Under the pieces are notes generated by a model. That model did no database searches. It worked only from the letters and a program-made list of their open reading frames with translations, and had not been told where the DNA came from. Below are positions 8,611 to 17,916 of a stretch of 64,000 nt of DNA, one piece after another (the stretch's first letter is position 1; each line of letters opens with the position of its first letter). Made by a program: the position numbers and the translations under genes. Source of the DNA: Dyadobacter diqingensis (GTDB lineage Bacteria > Bacteroidota > Bacteroidia > Cytophagales > Spirosomataceae); contig NZ_JAMXKF010000005.1 in assembly GCF_024220585.1 (NCBI RefSeq), positions 186,289 to 250,288 on the forward strand, given 5' to 3'.

Positions 8611-10920
8611 ATGTCCTCCTCTTTTAAATTGCGAAGCCTGTTGTTGCTTATGGCGATTACAGTTTATTTATCGGACGGAGTTTCCGCGTTCGCTGGTATC
8701 CGACAGAAAAGACTGTCTGATGAAAACCATATCAGCGGGCTTTTGGGAAAGGCTGGTTATTTTGTGTCCAGGCCGGAGTCAACGGATAGAGAACTGGATA
8801 GCGCCAGAGATTATTATGTTGAAGCGATTCGTCTGAGCAAGCTGATACGCAATCCTGGATGGTATAGAAGATGTATGCTGGAATTTGCAGATTACTACTT
8901 TGTGCGGGGAGAAGTGGGGAAGGGGAAAGCGGCTTATTTCGGGATTATCAGGGATTACCAAAATGAGCATGACCGGCTTAGCGAAGCAAAGACCTGGGAT
9001 CGGATGGCGAAAAAAATACCGGATGGGACAAATGTTAACCTTCCCGATAAAATTCGGGCGCTTGAACACGCCCGGACGCTTTATGACAGTCTCGGGTATA
9101 AGGCTCAGTCAGTGGCGATGCTAAAAGGTATGGCGGAGAGCCACATTAAGGAGAGGAAATTGGAGCTGGCGAAATCGGAGCTGAACATTGTGCTGGCGCA
9201 GTATCAAAAACTGGGCAATAAAAATCTTTATGAGGTTTATGATTCCTTCGCAAAACTCAGCCGGGCGCAAATAGACCTGCATAAGGAACTGTACTACCGG
9301 CTTGAAATAATAAAAAGTATGGAAGCGGTTGGTAAAACGGAGGGGATCGATTATAGTTATCAAAAGCTGGCCCTCGTTTATGCCGATCTTAAAATGTTTA
9401 AGGAAAGCCTTGTGTGGAGTATAAGAGCACTTGATATTTTAAAGGAAAGAAAGGTTTTTTATGATTATTATGGCTATTTAAGTCTGATCATTTACGATTT
9501 TATAAAAGACGAACGACCGCAAGAAGGTCTGAAATTTTTGATCAAAGCAAGTCAGGAAGTGCCGCCGTTGTATCGATCTCATAAAGTTGATCTTCAGGAA
9601 GGTTTTGCCAATTGTTATGTTGCACTCAAACAATACCGGATTGCCGAAAAACATTATCTCGAAATGATGCGGTTGTATAAGCTAAATCTGGCCAGTCAGA
9701 TTCCCTACGCGCAGCCTGAGGAAATGTTACTGGATTATATCCATTATTTTCAGATCATGGGGGATTTTTATGTCCTGACCAACCGTTTCGAAAAGGCTGG
9801 ATTTTATTACAATAAGATACTTGAAATACCTGCCGGAAGGGTGAGACCGATCACACTCAGTAAAATTCATTTGATGCAATTCAGGGTCGACTCTGCTTCG
9901 GCCAAATACGTGTCGGCCATCAGGCATTTTGAACAGCATAAAAAACTGGACGATTCGTTGTTCAACATTACGAAGAGCAATCAGATCGGGGAGCTGCAAT
10001 TTAAATATGAAACGGAAAAGAAGGATAAGGAACTTCAGGTAAAACAAAAGAATATCCTGATGCTGACAACGAAAGGGCAGTTGCAGGAAGTTAACCTGAA
10101 GAAGGCCAATACCACCAGAAACATTATCGGCTTTTCGGCGCTGATGATGCTTTGTTTTGCTTATCTGGGCTATCGAATCAAACAAAAAGATAATACCAGG
10201 CTTCAGGCACAGCAGAAAGAGATCAATGAACAAAATCTCAGGCTTAGGGAAGTTTTGATAAAACAGAACAAACTGATCGTGGAGAAGGAATGGCTGGTGA
10301 AAGAAATCCATCACAGGGTCAAAAATAACCTGCAAATTGTGATTAGTCTGCTTAATACCCAGTCACGTTATCTCGATAACAAACAGGCGATCGAAGCGAT
10401 CGGGGAAAGCAGGCACAGGATGCAGGCGATGTCGCTGATCCATGAAAAGTTATATCAGTCGGAGAATGTAACGGTGGTGAATATGCAGACTTATATCACC
10501 GAGCTGATCAAATATTTGGATGAAAGTCTTAACAGGAAAGAAAACCTGTCGTTTGAAATTGATGTAAACAGCATAGATCTTGTGATCTCGCAGGCCATTC
10601 CCGTAGGGCTGATACTGAACGAAGCCATTACGAACGCGATCAAATATGCGTTCCCGGGAGAGGAGCCTGGTCTGATTTCGGTATGTATGGAGCTGCTCAG
10701 TGATTCTTTGATAAGATTACAGGTGAAGGATAACGGTATTGGCTTTCCTCAGGGATTTGATTTTCATAAGAATGATTCAATGGGAGCGAAACTTATGGAT
10801 GGCCTTGCCCGGCAGATTGGTGAAAAGCTCGTGGTTCAGAGCGAAAACGGAGTTTTGATCCGGGTTGTTTTTAATATGGATAAAGAGCCGGTGCTGGTCC
10901 GCGGTTTTCAGGAGGGCTGA
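8611..10920 (+). CDS. TPR sensor histidine kinase (HisKA_2 type)
   Basis: A 769-residue sensor kinase. Signal peptide about 1-27; TPR-rich sensor region about 50-470, presumably periplasmic; one membrane segment about 505-523; coiled linker; HisKA_2 phosphoacceptor motif HHRVKNN at residues 567-573; and an HATPase_c domain with NEAITNAIKYAF (N box) and DNGIGFP (G1 box). No receiver domain and no adjacent response regulator are present, so its partner is elsewhere. It converges on a second TPR kinase whose stop lies about 50 bp away. The ligand is unknown. Confidence 0.88.
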   Translation: MSSSFKLRSLLLLMAITVYLSDGVSAFAGIRQKRLSDENHISGLLGKAGYFVSRPESTDRELDSARDYYVEAIRLSKLIRNPGWYRRCMLEFADYYFVRGEVGKGKAAYFGIIRDYQNEHDRLSEAKTWDRMAKKIPDGTNVNLPDKIRALEHARTLYDSLGYKAQSVAMLKGMAESHIKERKLELAKSELNIVLAQYQKLGNKNLYEVYDSFAKLSRAQIDLHKELYYRLEIIKSMEAVGKTEGIDYSYQKLALVYADLKMFKESLVWSIRALDILKERKVFYDYYGYLSLIIYDFIKDERPQEGLKFLIKASQEVPPLYRSHKVDLQEGFANCYVALKQYRIAEKHYLEMMRLYKLNLASQIPYAQPEEMLLDYIHYFQIMGDFYVLTNRFEKAGFYYNKILEIPAGRVRPITLSKIHLMQFRVDSASAKYVSAIRHFEQHKKLDDSLFNITKSNQIGELQFKYETEKKDKELQVKQKNILMLTTKGQLQEVNLKKANTTRNIIGFSALMMLCFAYLGYRIKQKDNTRLQAQQKEINEQNLRLREVLIKQNKLIVEKEWLVKEIHHRVKNNLQIVISLLNTQSRYLDNKQAIEAIGESRHRMQAMSLIHEKLYQSENVTVVNMQTYITELIKYLDESLNRKENLSFEIDVNSIDLVISQAIPVGLILNEAITNAIKYAFPGEEPGLISVCMELLSDSLIRLQVKDNGIGFPQGFDFHKNDSMGAKLMDGLARQIGEKLVVQSENGVLIRVVFNMDKEPVLVRGFQEG

Positions 10921-10970
10921 TTTGGCTTAAAAACGGATGTAGGCGGGGGATTATCGAAAATTCAGGAAGG

Positions 10971-12762
10971 TTATTCCGGCAAAAATACAAAAAAGATTGT
11001 CCCCTTTCCTTCTTCACTTTCGAACCAGAGCCGGCCGTGATGTGCCTCTACAATTTGCCTGGAAATGTACAGCCCCAGTCCGAAAGGCTGCTCTCCGGCT
11101 GTTCCTTTTCTTTTGGATGGCGTAAAGGGATCAAATAGTTTTTCAGCGTGATCTTTTGGGATGCCCAAGCCATTGTCTTTCACAGAAATGATAATTCCCG
11201 CCTTTTCCTGCTTCGCATTTACTTCAATTGTTTCTCCGCACGGACTGAATTTGATCGCATTTACGATCAGGTTATTAAGTACCCGCAAAAGTTTGTCGCG
11301 GTCTGCTGTGATGGTTTTTGGTGTTGATTCTTGTAAAACAAGCTGTTGTTTTTTTTCATTAGCCTTGAAGGTCAGCAAAACGACAGTTTGCAGAAGAAAG
11401 GCGGGCAGATCAATCGGTTCTTTATTTAATTCTGATTCATGGAAATTAAAATCGGTCTGAAGCAGATCACTGATCAATGTCAGACAGCTATTGCTTGACT
11501 CATAAATAAGCTGGACAAATTCACCGCGTTCGCCCGAGGTCAGCTCATCATCCTGAAGGAGCGTGCTCAGTGAATGAATAGCGCCAATAGGATTGCGCAG
11601 ATCGTGCGCCACCATTTTGATAAGTCTGGCGAAGTTATTGTTGCTTTTTTCAAGATCTTCGGTGGTGGATTCGAGCTGACGAAATTGCATTGTCAGCACT
11701 TCGTTGGTTTTTCGGGTCAGTTTCCAGTTTCTCCACAAGAAAATAATGCTGAGCAGGGTAAGAACAGAAACCGCGACAGCCAGCCAAAGAAGCCGTTGAC
11801 TGTACTCTGCCTCCACTTTCTGAGAAACCAGCTGCTGGTCTTTTACCGCATATTCAATGTAATCGATACCCGAAACCCGGTCGATTTCGGTTTGTTGTTC
11901 ATACAGTTTCAAAAGTTTTTTACTGTAAATAAAAGCGGTTGCATTGTCCCCCCGGTCCTGATAAATTTCATAAAGTCTTTTACAAATTTGTTGGGCGTAC
12001 ATGCGGTAGCTTTTTTGCTCTGCAATGCGAAGCGCCTGCCTGAAAAACGTTACACCCTTTTCGGGGTCGAGCACTTGTCAGGGTTTGTTCCAGCAATTCT
12101 ACGCCCTGTTTCTTTTTCTTGTTTTCAATCAGATTATTAGCTCTGAGCTGTTGAACCGCCAGTTTTAAGCGTAGGTCATGATATTTTTCGGAAATTTTAT
12201 CAGCCCTTTCGATGTAGGCAGATTTTTGTTTTTCCGTAAATTTCTGGGGGTAAATCAATACATAATTATAGATAACGATCGCTGTTATCGAGTCATGGGC
12301 AATCAGGTTTCCAAGTGACAGTGCCTTATCAAAGTTGACCAATGCTTTTTGATCCTTACCGCTGACACTATAAACACTGCCGATATTCATCAGTGTTTGA
12401 ACGATATTGGAAGAATCATTCAGCGCCGTGTACTGGTTATAGGCATCATTGTAATAACGTAAAGCAAGCTGAATGTTGCCTTTGATATCAAATACAATGC
12501 CCATGTTATTGGTAGCATCGGCCAGTCCCCGGGCATATTCCAGCCTGAAAGCGATTTCGCGCGCACGCAATGCATAGTAGAGCGTGCTGTCTGCATTTTG
12601 CTCATAAAAAAGCAGTGATATTCTGTTGACTGCGTCAACGTATTGCGTACTGTCTTTGATTGAAGAAAGGCTTTGTTTGAGTGTGCGTATTTTTTCAACC
12701 TGGCCAAAAACCGGCAGGACAAATAACCCCAGCAAGAGAATACAGCATAGACCAGCCCTCAT
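10971..12762 (-). pseudogene. TPR sensor histidine kinase, frameshifted
   Basis: Two reading frames together make one kinase of about 596 residues. The N-terminal frame (12762 down to about 12076) has a signal peptide and TPRs and reads into ELLEQTLTS. The homologous text then continues in the +1 frame as VLDPEKGVTFFRQAL, followed by a membrane segment (WLAVAVSVLTLLSIIFLW), a HisKA box MVAHDLRNPIG and HATPase motifs NNLIVNAIKFSP, DNGLGIP and FGLGLYIS. One extra base around 12068-12080 explains the break. The codon that could start the second frame is GTG at 12074, inside the TPR region. It may be a real pseudogene, a sequencing error, or less likely a programmed shift. Both halves are otherwise intact, favouring a recent or artefactual change. 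Confidence 0.8.
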
Positions 12763-13376
12763 CGAATCGAATTTATTTCGCTTATGGTATAAAATGCACT
12801 CGAATAAATATTATAAAATTCGTATTCAAAAGCAAGAAAAGGATCAGCAGAAGGCACACAATTTTAGAATTAGTTACCAGGTGCGTATATATTTATGCGT
12901 TCCGTTACCACACTGACAGGTTAAGCGGGCTGGAATCGCACTGTATGGCATTTGTCAAGTTTATCAATTTTTACCGTTAAATAAATTCAATAGCTGGTAG
13001 TAATTATATTATTGGAATATTTTTTAAGTTTATACTAATATTGTGTAATAATTATTTTACATAAACTACAAATAAATATGACATAAATAAAACTCAACGT
13101 TCTTTAAATATTAACTGATTAACATGCCCTCCTATGCTACACGTACGTCTTGGCGATGAAAAAATCGCCGGGGAAAACCTGTTGATATCATACCTTCCAT
13201 GAACTTGAACGTAATCGGGAATTATCCCTTTAGCCAACCTGTGAGCCATTTATGATGTGATGCACGGCAATTTTTTGCTTCTTTTTTTTAATAAGAAAAG
13301 TAGGTAAGTGATTAATTGTAAGTTTTTTATATCGGTGTGAATCAGGTCAGACGGCTGAAAAGCAGGATTTGTAAAC
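12763..13376. other. 614-bp intergenic region, AT-rich, possible distant promoter
   Basis: No gene is recognised. The middle (about 12980-13100) is very AT-rich. A weak promoter candidate on the plus strand is TTG at 13012-13014, a 21-base spacer, then TAATATTG at 13036-13043, one base off the Bacteroidota -7 consensus. It would leave a leader of about 330 bases ahead of the oxidoreductase cluster. It must also hold the promoter of the leftward kinase gene. Confidence 0.35.
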
Positions 13377-13793
13377 ATGAAACCAGAAGTAGACCCTAAA
13401 AATTTATTCCTTGAAATATCAGTGCTTCTTACGGGTTTCAACAACGCGGAGCTTTATGCAACCGGTATGTTTGATACCTATTATCATGCCTTGCAGGCTA
13501 ATACCGGCCAGGCGAACTTTGCTTACTTCTTTGAGGAAGTAGAAAAAATTTTACTTGAAAATCGCAATGAACCTGAAAAAATTAATCAGGCGATAACTTC
13601 CAGACTCATGCAACCTTCATCGTATAACGGCCTGGCCGGATCAATCATTACGATGTGGTATACAGGCAATTGGGGAAATGATGTGATAGACGGCCAGGCC
13701 TATGTGCAGGGACTTGTCTGGGATGCCGCGCAGACTCATCCGCCCGGTGCAAAACAGCCTGGATTTGGCTCCTGGAGTATGCCTCCTTTGTAA
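13377..13793 (+). CDS. FAD-SLDH-like small subunit of a GMC dehydrogenase
   Basis: A 138-residue protein resembling the small subunit of membrane-bound FAD sorbitol or gluconate dehydrogenases, with SVLLTGFNNAEL near the start and a C-terminal GLAGSIITMWYTGNW and GQAYVQGLVWD pattern. Family members usually carry a Tat signal that exports the folded complex; none is visible here, so a cytoplasmic complex is likely. It lies 24 bp upstream of a GMC oxidoreductase, its expected partner, and is the first gene of the flavin-enzyme cluster. The family assignment rests on pattern resemblance only. Confidence 0.7.
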   Translation: MKPEVDPKNLFLEISVLLTGFNNAELYATGMFDTYYHALQANTGQANFAYFFEEVEKILLENRNEPEKINQAITSRLMQPSSYNGLAGSIITMWYTGNWGNDVIDGQAYVQGLVWDAAQTHPPGAKQPGFGSWSMPPL

Positions 13794-13817
13794 TCATCAC
13801 CTAAAAACCTGAGAAAA

Positions 13818-15686
13818 ATGGAATCAAAACATTATGATGTGGTGATTGTGGGTTCGGGTATATCGGGCTCCGTAATTGCCAAAACATTAACCAACGCCGG
13901 CAAGAAAGTGCTGATACTGGAAGCTGGTTTACAGGCCGGTATCGCTCTGGAAGGGGAAGCGGCTTACAATGTATATCAGGATTATATCCGGACTTTCTAC
14001 AATGCTCCTGCAAAGGTCCCGAATTCACCCTATCCGGATTTGAAAGATGCGCCGTCGATTGATGTACTTCAAATTCAGAAACTGCAACCGGGACAGGTAC
14101 CACCTCCGGGTTATCTGGTCCAAAAAGGACCGCTGCCTTTCGCGAGCGACTGTATGCGCGGGCCGGGCGGAACCACGATGCACTGGCTGGGTACTACGCT
14201 GCGGATGCTTCCCAACGATTTCAGAATGAAGTCGGTGTATGATCAAAACGTGGATTGGCCGATCAGTTATGAGCATCTCAAACCTTTTTACGAGATGGCC
14301 GAGCTGGAAATAGGAGTGTCGGGGAATGTGCAGGATCAGCATTACCCGGGTATTGGTCCCGATTTCTTTGGAGAAGATTATGTATATCCGATGAGGAAAA
14401 TTCCGCAGAGTTATATGGACGGGCTGATTTCAAAGAAAACCGACCGGCTTAAAGTAACCGTGAACGATAAAACGTATCAGCTGAGCTGCATCAGTACTCC
14501 ACAAGGCCGCAATTCTGTACCTAATACCCGTTATGCTTACAGCAAAATAATCTGGGATAAAACGAAAAAGAAACTCCGGTTAGCGAAGGCTGATCAGTAT
14601 AACAACATCCCGTCTCTTTGGGATAATTACACCGGTGAACGTTGCGAGGGCAATGCAAGCTGCGTGCCCATCTGCCCGGTACAAGCCAAATATAATGCTC
14701 TGAAAACGCTGAAAAAGGCTAACAAAGAGAATCTTGAAGTATCAACGCGCTCGGTGGTGTCAAGGATCATCATCGACAAAAAAAACAAACGCGTCGAAGG
14801 CATAGAATACAAACGGTATGAAAATCCAGGGGAACCGGAGCATACCAACCTGACGGCAAAAGGCACGATTTATGTCCTGGCTGCGAGTGCTATTGAAAAT
14901 GCCAAGATTTTGCTGGCATCAGACGCCGCCAATACCAGCGATCAGGTGGGGCGTAATCTAATGGACCACCTCGTGATGTTAACCTGGGGGTTGTCAAAGG
15001 AAAAGGTTTATCCTTACCGCGGCCCGGGTTCCACAACCAATATCCCAACTTTCCGCGATGGAGAATTCAGAAAAGAACATGCGGCCTGGATATCACCGAT
15101 CGATAACTGGGGGTGGAGCTGGCCTGTATTTTCGCCGGGTTCGGATGTTAGTGCGGCCATCGCCAACGGCCTGTTTGGCAAGGCTTTGCGTGATCATATC
15201 AATGAGGTCGTGACCCGTCAGGTACTGCTGCATTTTGAGGTCGAGCAAAGTCCCGAACCGGAAAACCGAGTGACCATTGATCCCGCTTACAAAGATGCGC
15301 TTGGAAATTATAAGCCGGTCATTCATTACAGCGTAAGCGATTATATGTTGAAATCGTTTGAGGCTGCGAAGATTGTTTCTGATCAGATTTTTGAGGCCAA
15401 TGACATTGAAGACCATACGGTTTACAATCCCGTGACTGACCCGGATTATGTGGTTTACAAAGGCCAGGGCTATACCTTTCGGGGAGCCGGGCATATCGTG
15501 GGGACACACCGGATGGGTTTTACCAAAGACGATTCGGTTGTAGATAAAGATCAGCGTTGCTGGGATCACGACAATCTGTTTTTGGCAGGTTGCGGAAATA
15601 TGCCTACGCTGGGTACCTCAAATCCCACCCTGACCATGACGGCCCTGGCGTTCAACGTGGCCGAAAATATCCTCAAACAACTTTAA
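13818..15686 (+). CDS. GMC family FAD oxidoreductase (large subunit)
   Basis: A 622-residue GMC oxidoreductase. The N-terminal dinucleotide motif is VVIVGSGISGSVIAK (about residues 7-21). A GPGGTTMHWLG segment is the conserved FAD loop. The C-terminus has GTHRMG with the preceding catalytic-region His (GAGHIVGTHRMG), then NLFLAGCGNMPTLGTSNPT. A cysteine group at Cys276, Cys282 and Cys286 (CEGNASCVPIC) sits where FAD glucose and fructose dehydrogenases bind a 3Fe-4S cluster, so electrons may leave through iron-sulfur rather than to oxygen. No signal peptide is present. It likely oxidises an alcohol or sugar hydroxyl; the substrate is unknown. Confidence 0.88.
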   Translation: MESKHYDVVIVGSGISGSVIAKTLTNAGKKVLILEAGLQAGIALEGEAAYNVYQDYIRTFYNAPAKVPNSPYPDLKDAPSIDVLQIQKLQPGQVPPPGYLVQKGPLPFASDCMRGPGGTTMHWLGTTLRMLPNDFRMKSVYDQNVDWPISYEHLKPFYEMAELEIGVSGNVQDQHYPGIGPDFFGEDYVYPMRKIPQSYMDGLISKKTDRLKVTVNDKTYQLSCISTPQGRNSVPNTRYAYSKIIWDKTKKKLRLAKADQYNNIPSLWDNYTGERCEGNASCVPICPVQAKYNALKTLKKANKENLEVSTRSVVSRIIIDKKNKRVEGIEYKRYENPGEPEHTNLTAKGTIYVLAASAIENAKILLASDAANTSDQVGRNLMDHLVMLTWGLSKEKVYPYRGPGSTTNIPTFRDGEFRKEHAAWISPIDNWGWSWPVFSPGSDVSAAIANGLFGKALRDHINEVVTRQVLLHFEVEQSPEPENRVTIDPAYKDALGNYKPVIHYSVSDYMLKSFEAAKIVSDQIFEANDIEDHTVYNPVTDPDYVVYKGQGYTFRGAGHIVGTHRMGFTKDDSVVDKDQRCWDHDNLFLAGCGNMPTLGTSNPTLTMTALAFNVAENILKQL

Positions 15687-15697
15687 GATCTTCACCC

Positions 15698-16888
15698 ATG
15701 AGCGATTTACTAAACAAAATATATACCGGATCGACAACGCAGCCGGGTAATCCGAAAAGGCAAAAACTGATTAAGCCGTTGCCCGCTGTTTCGCCCGCCC
15801 GATTGTTTGCTGTGGAGGGAGCGGAAAAAGCACAGTTACCACAGCCTTTAATCAAAACACTGGACGACCTGAAACGTAACCTGCAAACGGCTGTTGAGCT
15901 GGAACACTCCACCATACCGCCTTATCTTTGCGCGCTTTACTCCATTAAGGAAGGTACCAATACGGTCGCTTCGACGATTATCCGCAGTGTGGTTGTTGAA
16001 GAAATGCTGCACATGATATTGGCGGCCAATATTCTTAACGCCATTGGGGGAAAGCCGGTAATCAATCAAAAAGAATTTGTCCCGACGTATCCCGGCTATC
16101 TTCCCGGAAGTGATAAGTCTTTCATCGTCGGTCTTGAAAAGTTCTCCAAAGAAAGCATTGACGTTTTTCTGAAAATTGAAAAGCCGTCACCACCGCTTCC
16201 GAAATTTGATCCCGAACAGGCGGCCGATTTGTTGTTTGAAGATCCTGGTTTCCAAACCATCGGGCAGTTTTATCAGGCCATTATGCTGGGAATTGAATAT
16301 GTAAATGAAAATACGCCGGGCGGGATTTTTATCGATGATCCGGAAGTCCATAAGAGGCAGGTTACTCAGGAGCATTATTACGGCAGTGGTGGGATGATCG
16401 TACCGGTATACAGCATAGAAAATGCGCGGGAAGCAATCGAAGAAATTGTAGGGCAGGGCGAAGGAATAGATGATACAATTGACGATTCTGATGCGAAATT
16501 ATTCGGTCAGACCACGGAGTATGCGCACTATTTCCGGTTCAACGAGCTGTTGATGGAACGCATGTATGCCGAAGATGATACGCCGAAAAGCGGCCCGACT
16601 GGCGACCCGATCGTCGTTGACTGGATTGCCGTTCATAACATGAAAGCCAATCCGAAAGTGGAGGATTATAAAGATCAGCCCGATTTACTGACAAAAGCAA
16701 AGGAATTTAACCAGTCGTATACCCAGCTGCTTGACCAGATTCACAAAGCCTGCAATGGAGAGCCGGAACAGCTGATGAAAGGAATAGCCCTGATGTATAA
16801 ACTGAAATATCTGGCTACTGAACTGATGAACATTCCCCTGGGAGATTCCGGCATGATGGCTGGCCCCACCTTCGAATACGAACCATAA
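15698..16888 (+). CDS. VioB-type ferritin-like domain protein
   Basis: A 396-residue protein. The ATG at 15698, 11 bp after the GMC stop, is chosen; the open frame extends further upstream but only inside the previous gene. Residues about 50-280 match the ferritin-like domain found in the iminophenyl-pyruvate dimer synthase VioB: a helix with AVELEHSTIPPYLCALYSI, a second with VVVEEMLHMILAANIL (EExxH), and a later TEYAHYFRFNELLMERMY helix. These Glu/His residues could bind two irons. VioB itself is much longer and acts on imines made by an amino-acid oxidase. A flavin amine oxidase lies nearby, but whether this protein uses that product is inference. Confidence 0.8.
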   Translation: MSDLLNKIYTGSTTQPGNPKRQKLIKPLPAVSPARLFAVEGAEKAQLPQPLIKTLDDLKRNLQTAVELEHSTIPPYLCALYSIKEGTNTVASTIIRSVVVEEMLHMILAANILNAIGGKPVINQKEFVPTYPGYLPGSDKSFIVGLEKFSKESIDVFLKIEKPSPPLPKFDPEQAADLLFEDPGFQTIGQFYQAIMLGIEYVNENTPGGIFIDDPEVHKRQVTQEHYYGSGGMIVPVYSIENAREAIEEIVGQGEGIDDTIDDSDAKLFGQTTEYAHYFRFNELLMERMYAEDDTPKSGPTGDPIVVDWIAVHNMKANPKVEDYKDQPDLLTKAKEFNQSYTQLLDQIHKACNGEPEQLMKGIALMYKLKYLATELMNIPLGDSGMMAGPTFEYEP

Positions 16889-16944
16889 TAAATCCGAATT
16901 ACCCTAATCAATTTTATACAATTATCACCGTAAACTTAATCCCT

Positions 16945-17790
16945 ATGTTAAAAGTATCAAGTAATATCGCGCAAACACTAAGGCTTGGCGGCGAAGTTTC
17001 AGAAACTACATCAATGTTCGGCCCTTTAACGGACCTTATCGGAACCTGGGTAGGAAATAAAGGTTGGAATCTGGTAGCCGTTCCGAACCAAAAAGGAGGC
17101 TTTTTGCTATTGGTACAGCCCTATACAGAAACGCTTACGATCACGCCGCTGAGTACGCCGACACCCAACCGCGGAACGGACATTATTCAGCAGGTGCCGA
17201 CTTTGTTATACAGCCTGAGTGTTCACAGCAATGTTGACGGAAGTTTACTTCATGCGGAAAATGGCACCTGGTTGTTACTGCCGAATTGTCCAAGCGATTT
17301 CAGTATCGCTCGCCAGGCATCCGTTCCGCACGGTGACTCGCTGCTGGCCTTGGGAGGCTCATCCGTAACGGCCGGTCCGCCACCCATTCAGCCGATAAGC
17401 ACGCTGCCAATCACCGGCCCGGGACAAATGCCCTTCGGTTATACTGACCCTTATCTTGTGCCGATGCAAGGTTTTAACAAGATCAACCCTAATGCGACAC
17501 TGCTTGATGCAATAAGCGGACAAACCATTATTTCATCTACTAATATCTCGGTCAGTACAGCAAATCAGGGAGGTATTTCCAATATCCCCTTTATCACGAA
17601 GAACGCCAATACAACCAGTTTTGAAGCCATATTCTGGATAGAAACGGTACAGAATCCGACAACCGGCGGCACGTTCCTGCAATTACAATACTCGCAAACC
17701 TCCATGATCGAGTTTATTCCTCAGTTTCATGATCCGTCCAAACTGATACAGTGGCCTCACGTGAATATCAACACCATGGTTAAACAGTAA
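16945..17790 (+). CDS. Unknown protein, possible nitrobindin-like beta-barrel
   Basis: A 281-residue protein without a signal peptide. The segment FGPLTDLIGTWVGNKGWNL resembles the opening strand of nitrobindin or fatty-acid-binding-like barrels (LxGTWxG), and the rest is beta-rich with a Pro/Gly-rich middle around residues 140-165. Haem or hydrophobic ligand binding is possible, but no axial ligand can be proved. It ends the first transcription unit of the flavin-enzyme cluster, followed at once by a strong terminator. The assignment is tentative. Confidence 0.55.
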   Translation: MLKVSSNIAQTLRLGGEVSETTSMFGPLTDLIGTWVGNKGWNLVAVPNQKGGFLLLVQPYTETLTITPLSTPTPNRGTDIIQQVPTLLYSLSVHSNVDGSLLHAENGTWLLLPNCPSDFSIARQASVPHGDSLLALGGSSVTAGPPPIQPISTLPITGPGQMPFGYTDPYLVPMQGFNKINPNATLLDAISGQTIISSTNISVSTANQGGISNIPFITKNANTTSFEAIFWIETVQNPTTGGTFLQLQYSQTSMIEFIPQFHDPSKLIQWPHVNINTMVKQ

Positions 17791-17795
17791 TGAGG

Positions 17796-17825
17796 TGCAG
17801 CCGGAATGCTTTCCGGCTGCATTTT
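17796..17825 (+). terminator. Rho-independent terminator inside the flavin-enzyme cluster
   Basis: A perfect 11-bp stem TGCAGCCGGAA (17796-17806) with TTCCGGCTGCA (17811-17821), a TGCT loop, and a T run. It separates the first four cluster genes from the two oxidase genes. Confidence 0.9.
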
Positions 17826-17916
17826 ACCAAAAGTTAAACGATCAAATGAATGATCAGTTACGGGACCTTTAATTGATTTAAATATTTACAGTCTTCCCCC
17901 TCAAACATCTTGAACT

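Noticed and set aside
12060..12080. A programmed ribosomal frameshift
   Set aside because: No classical slippery heptamer or clear downstream structure is seen; a mutation or sequencing error is simpler.
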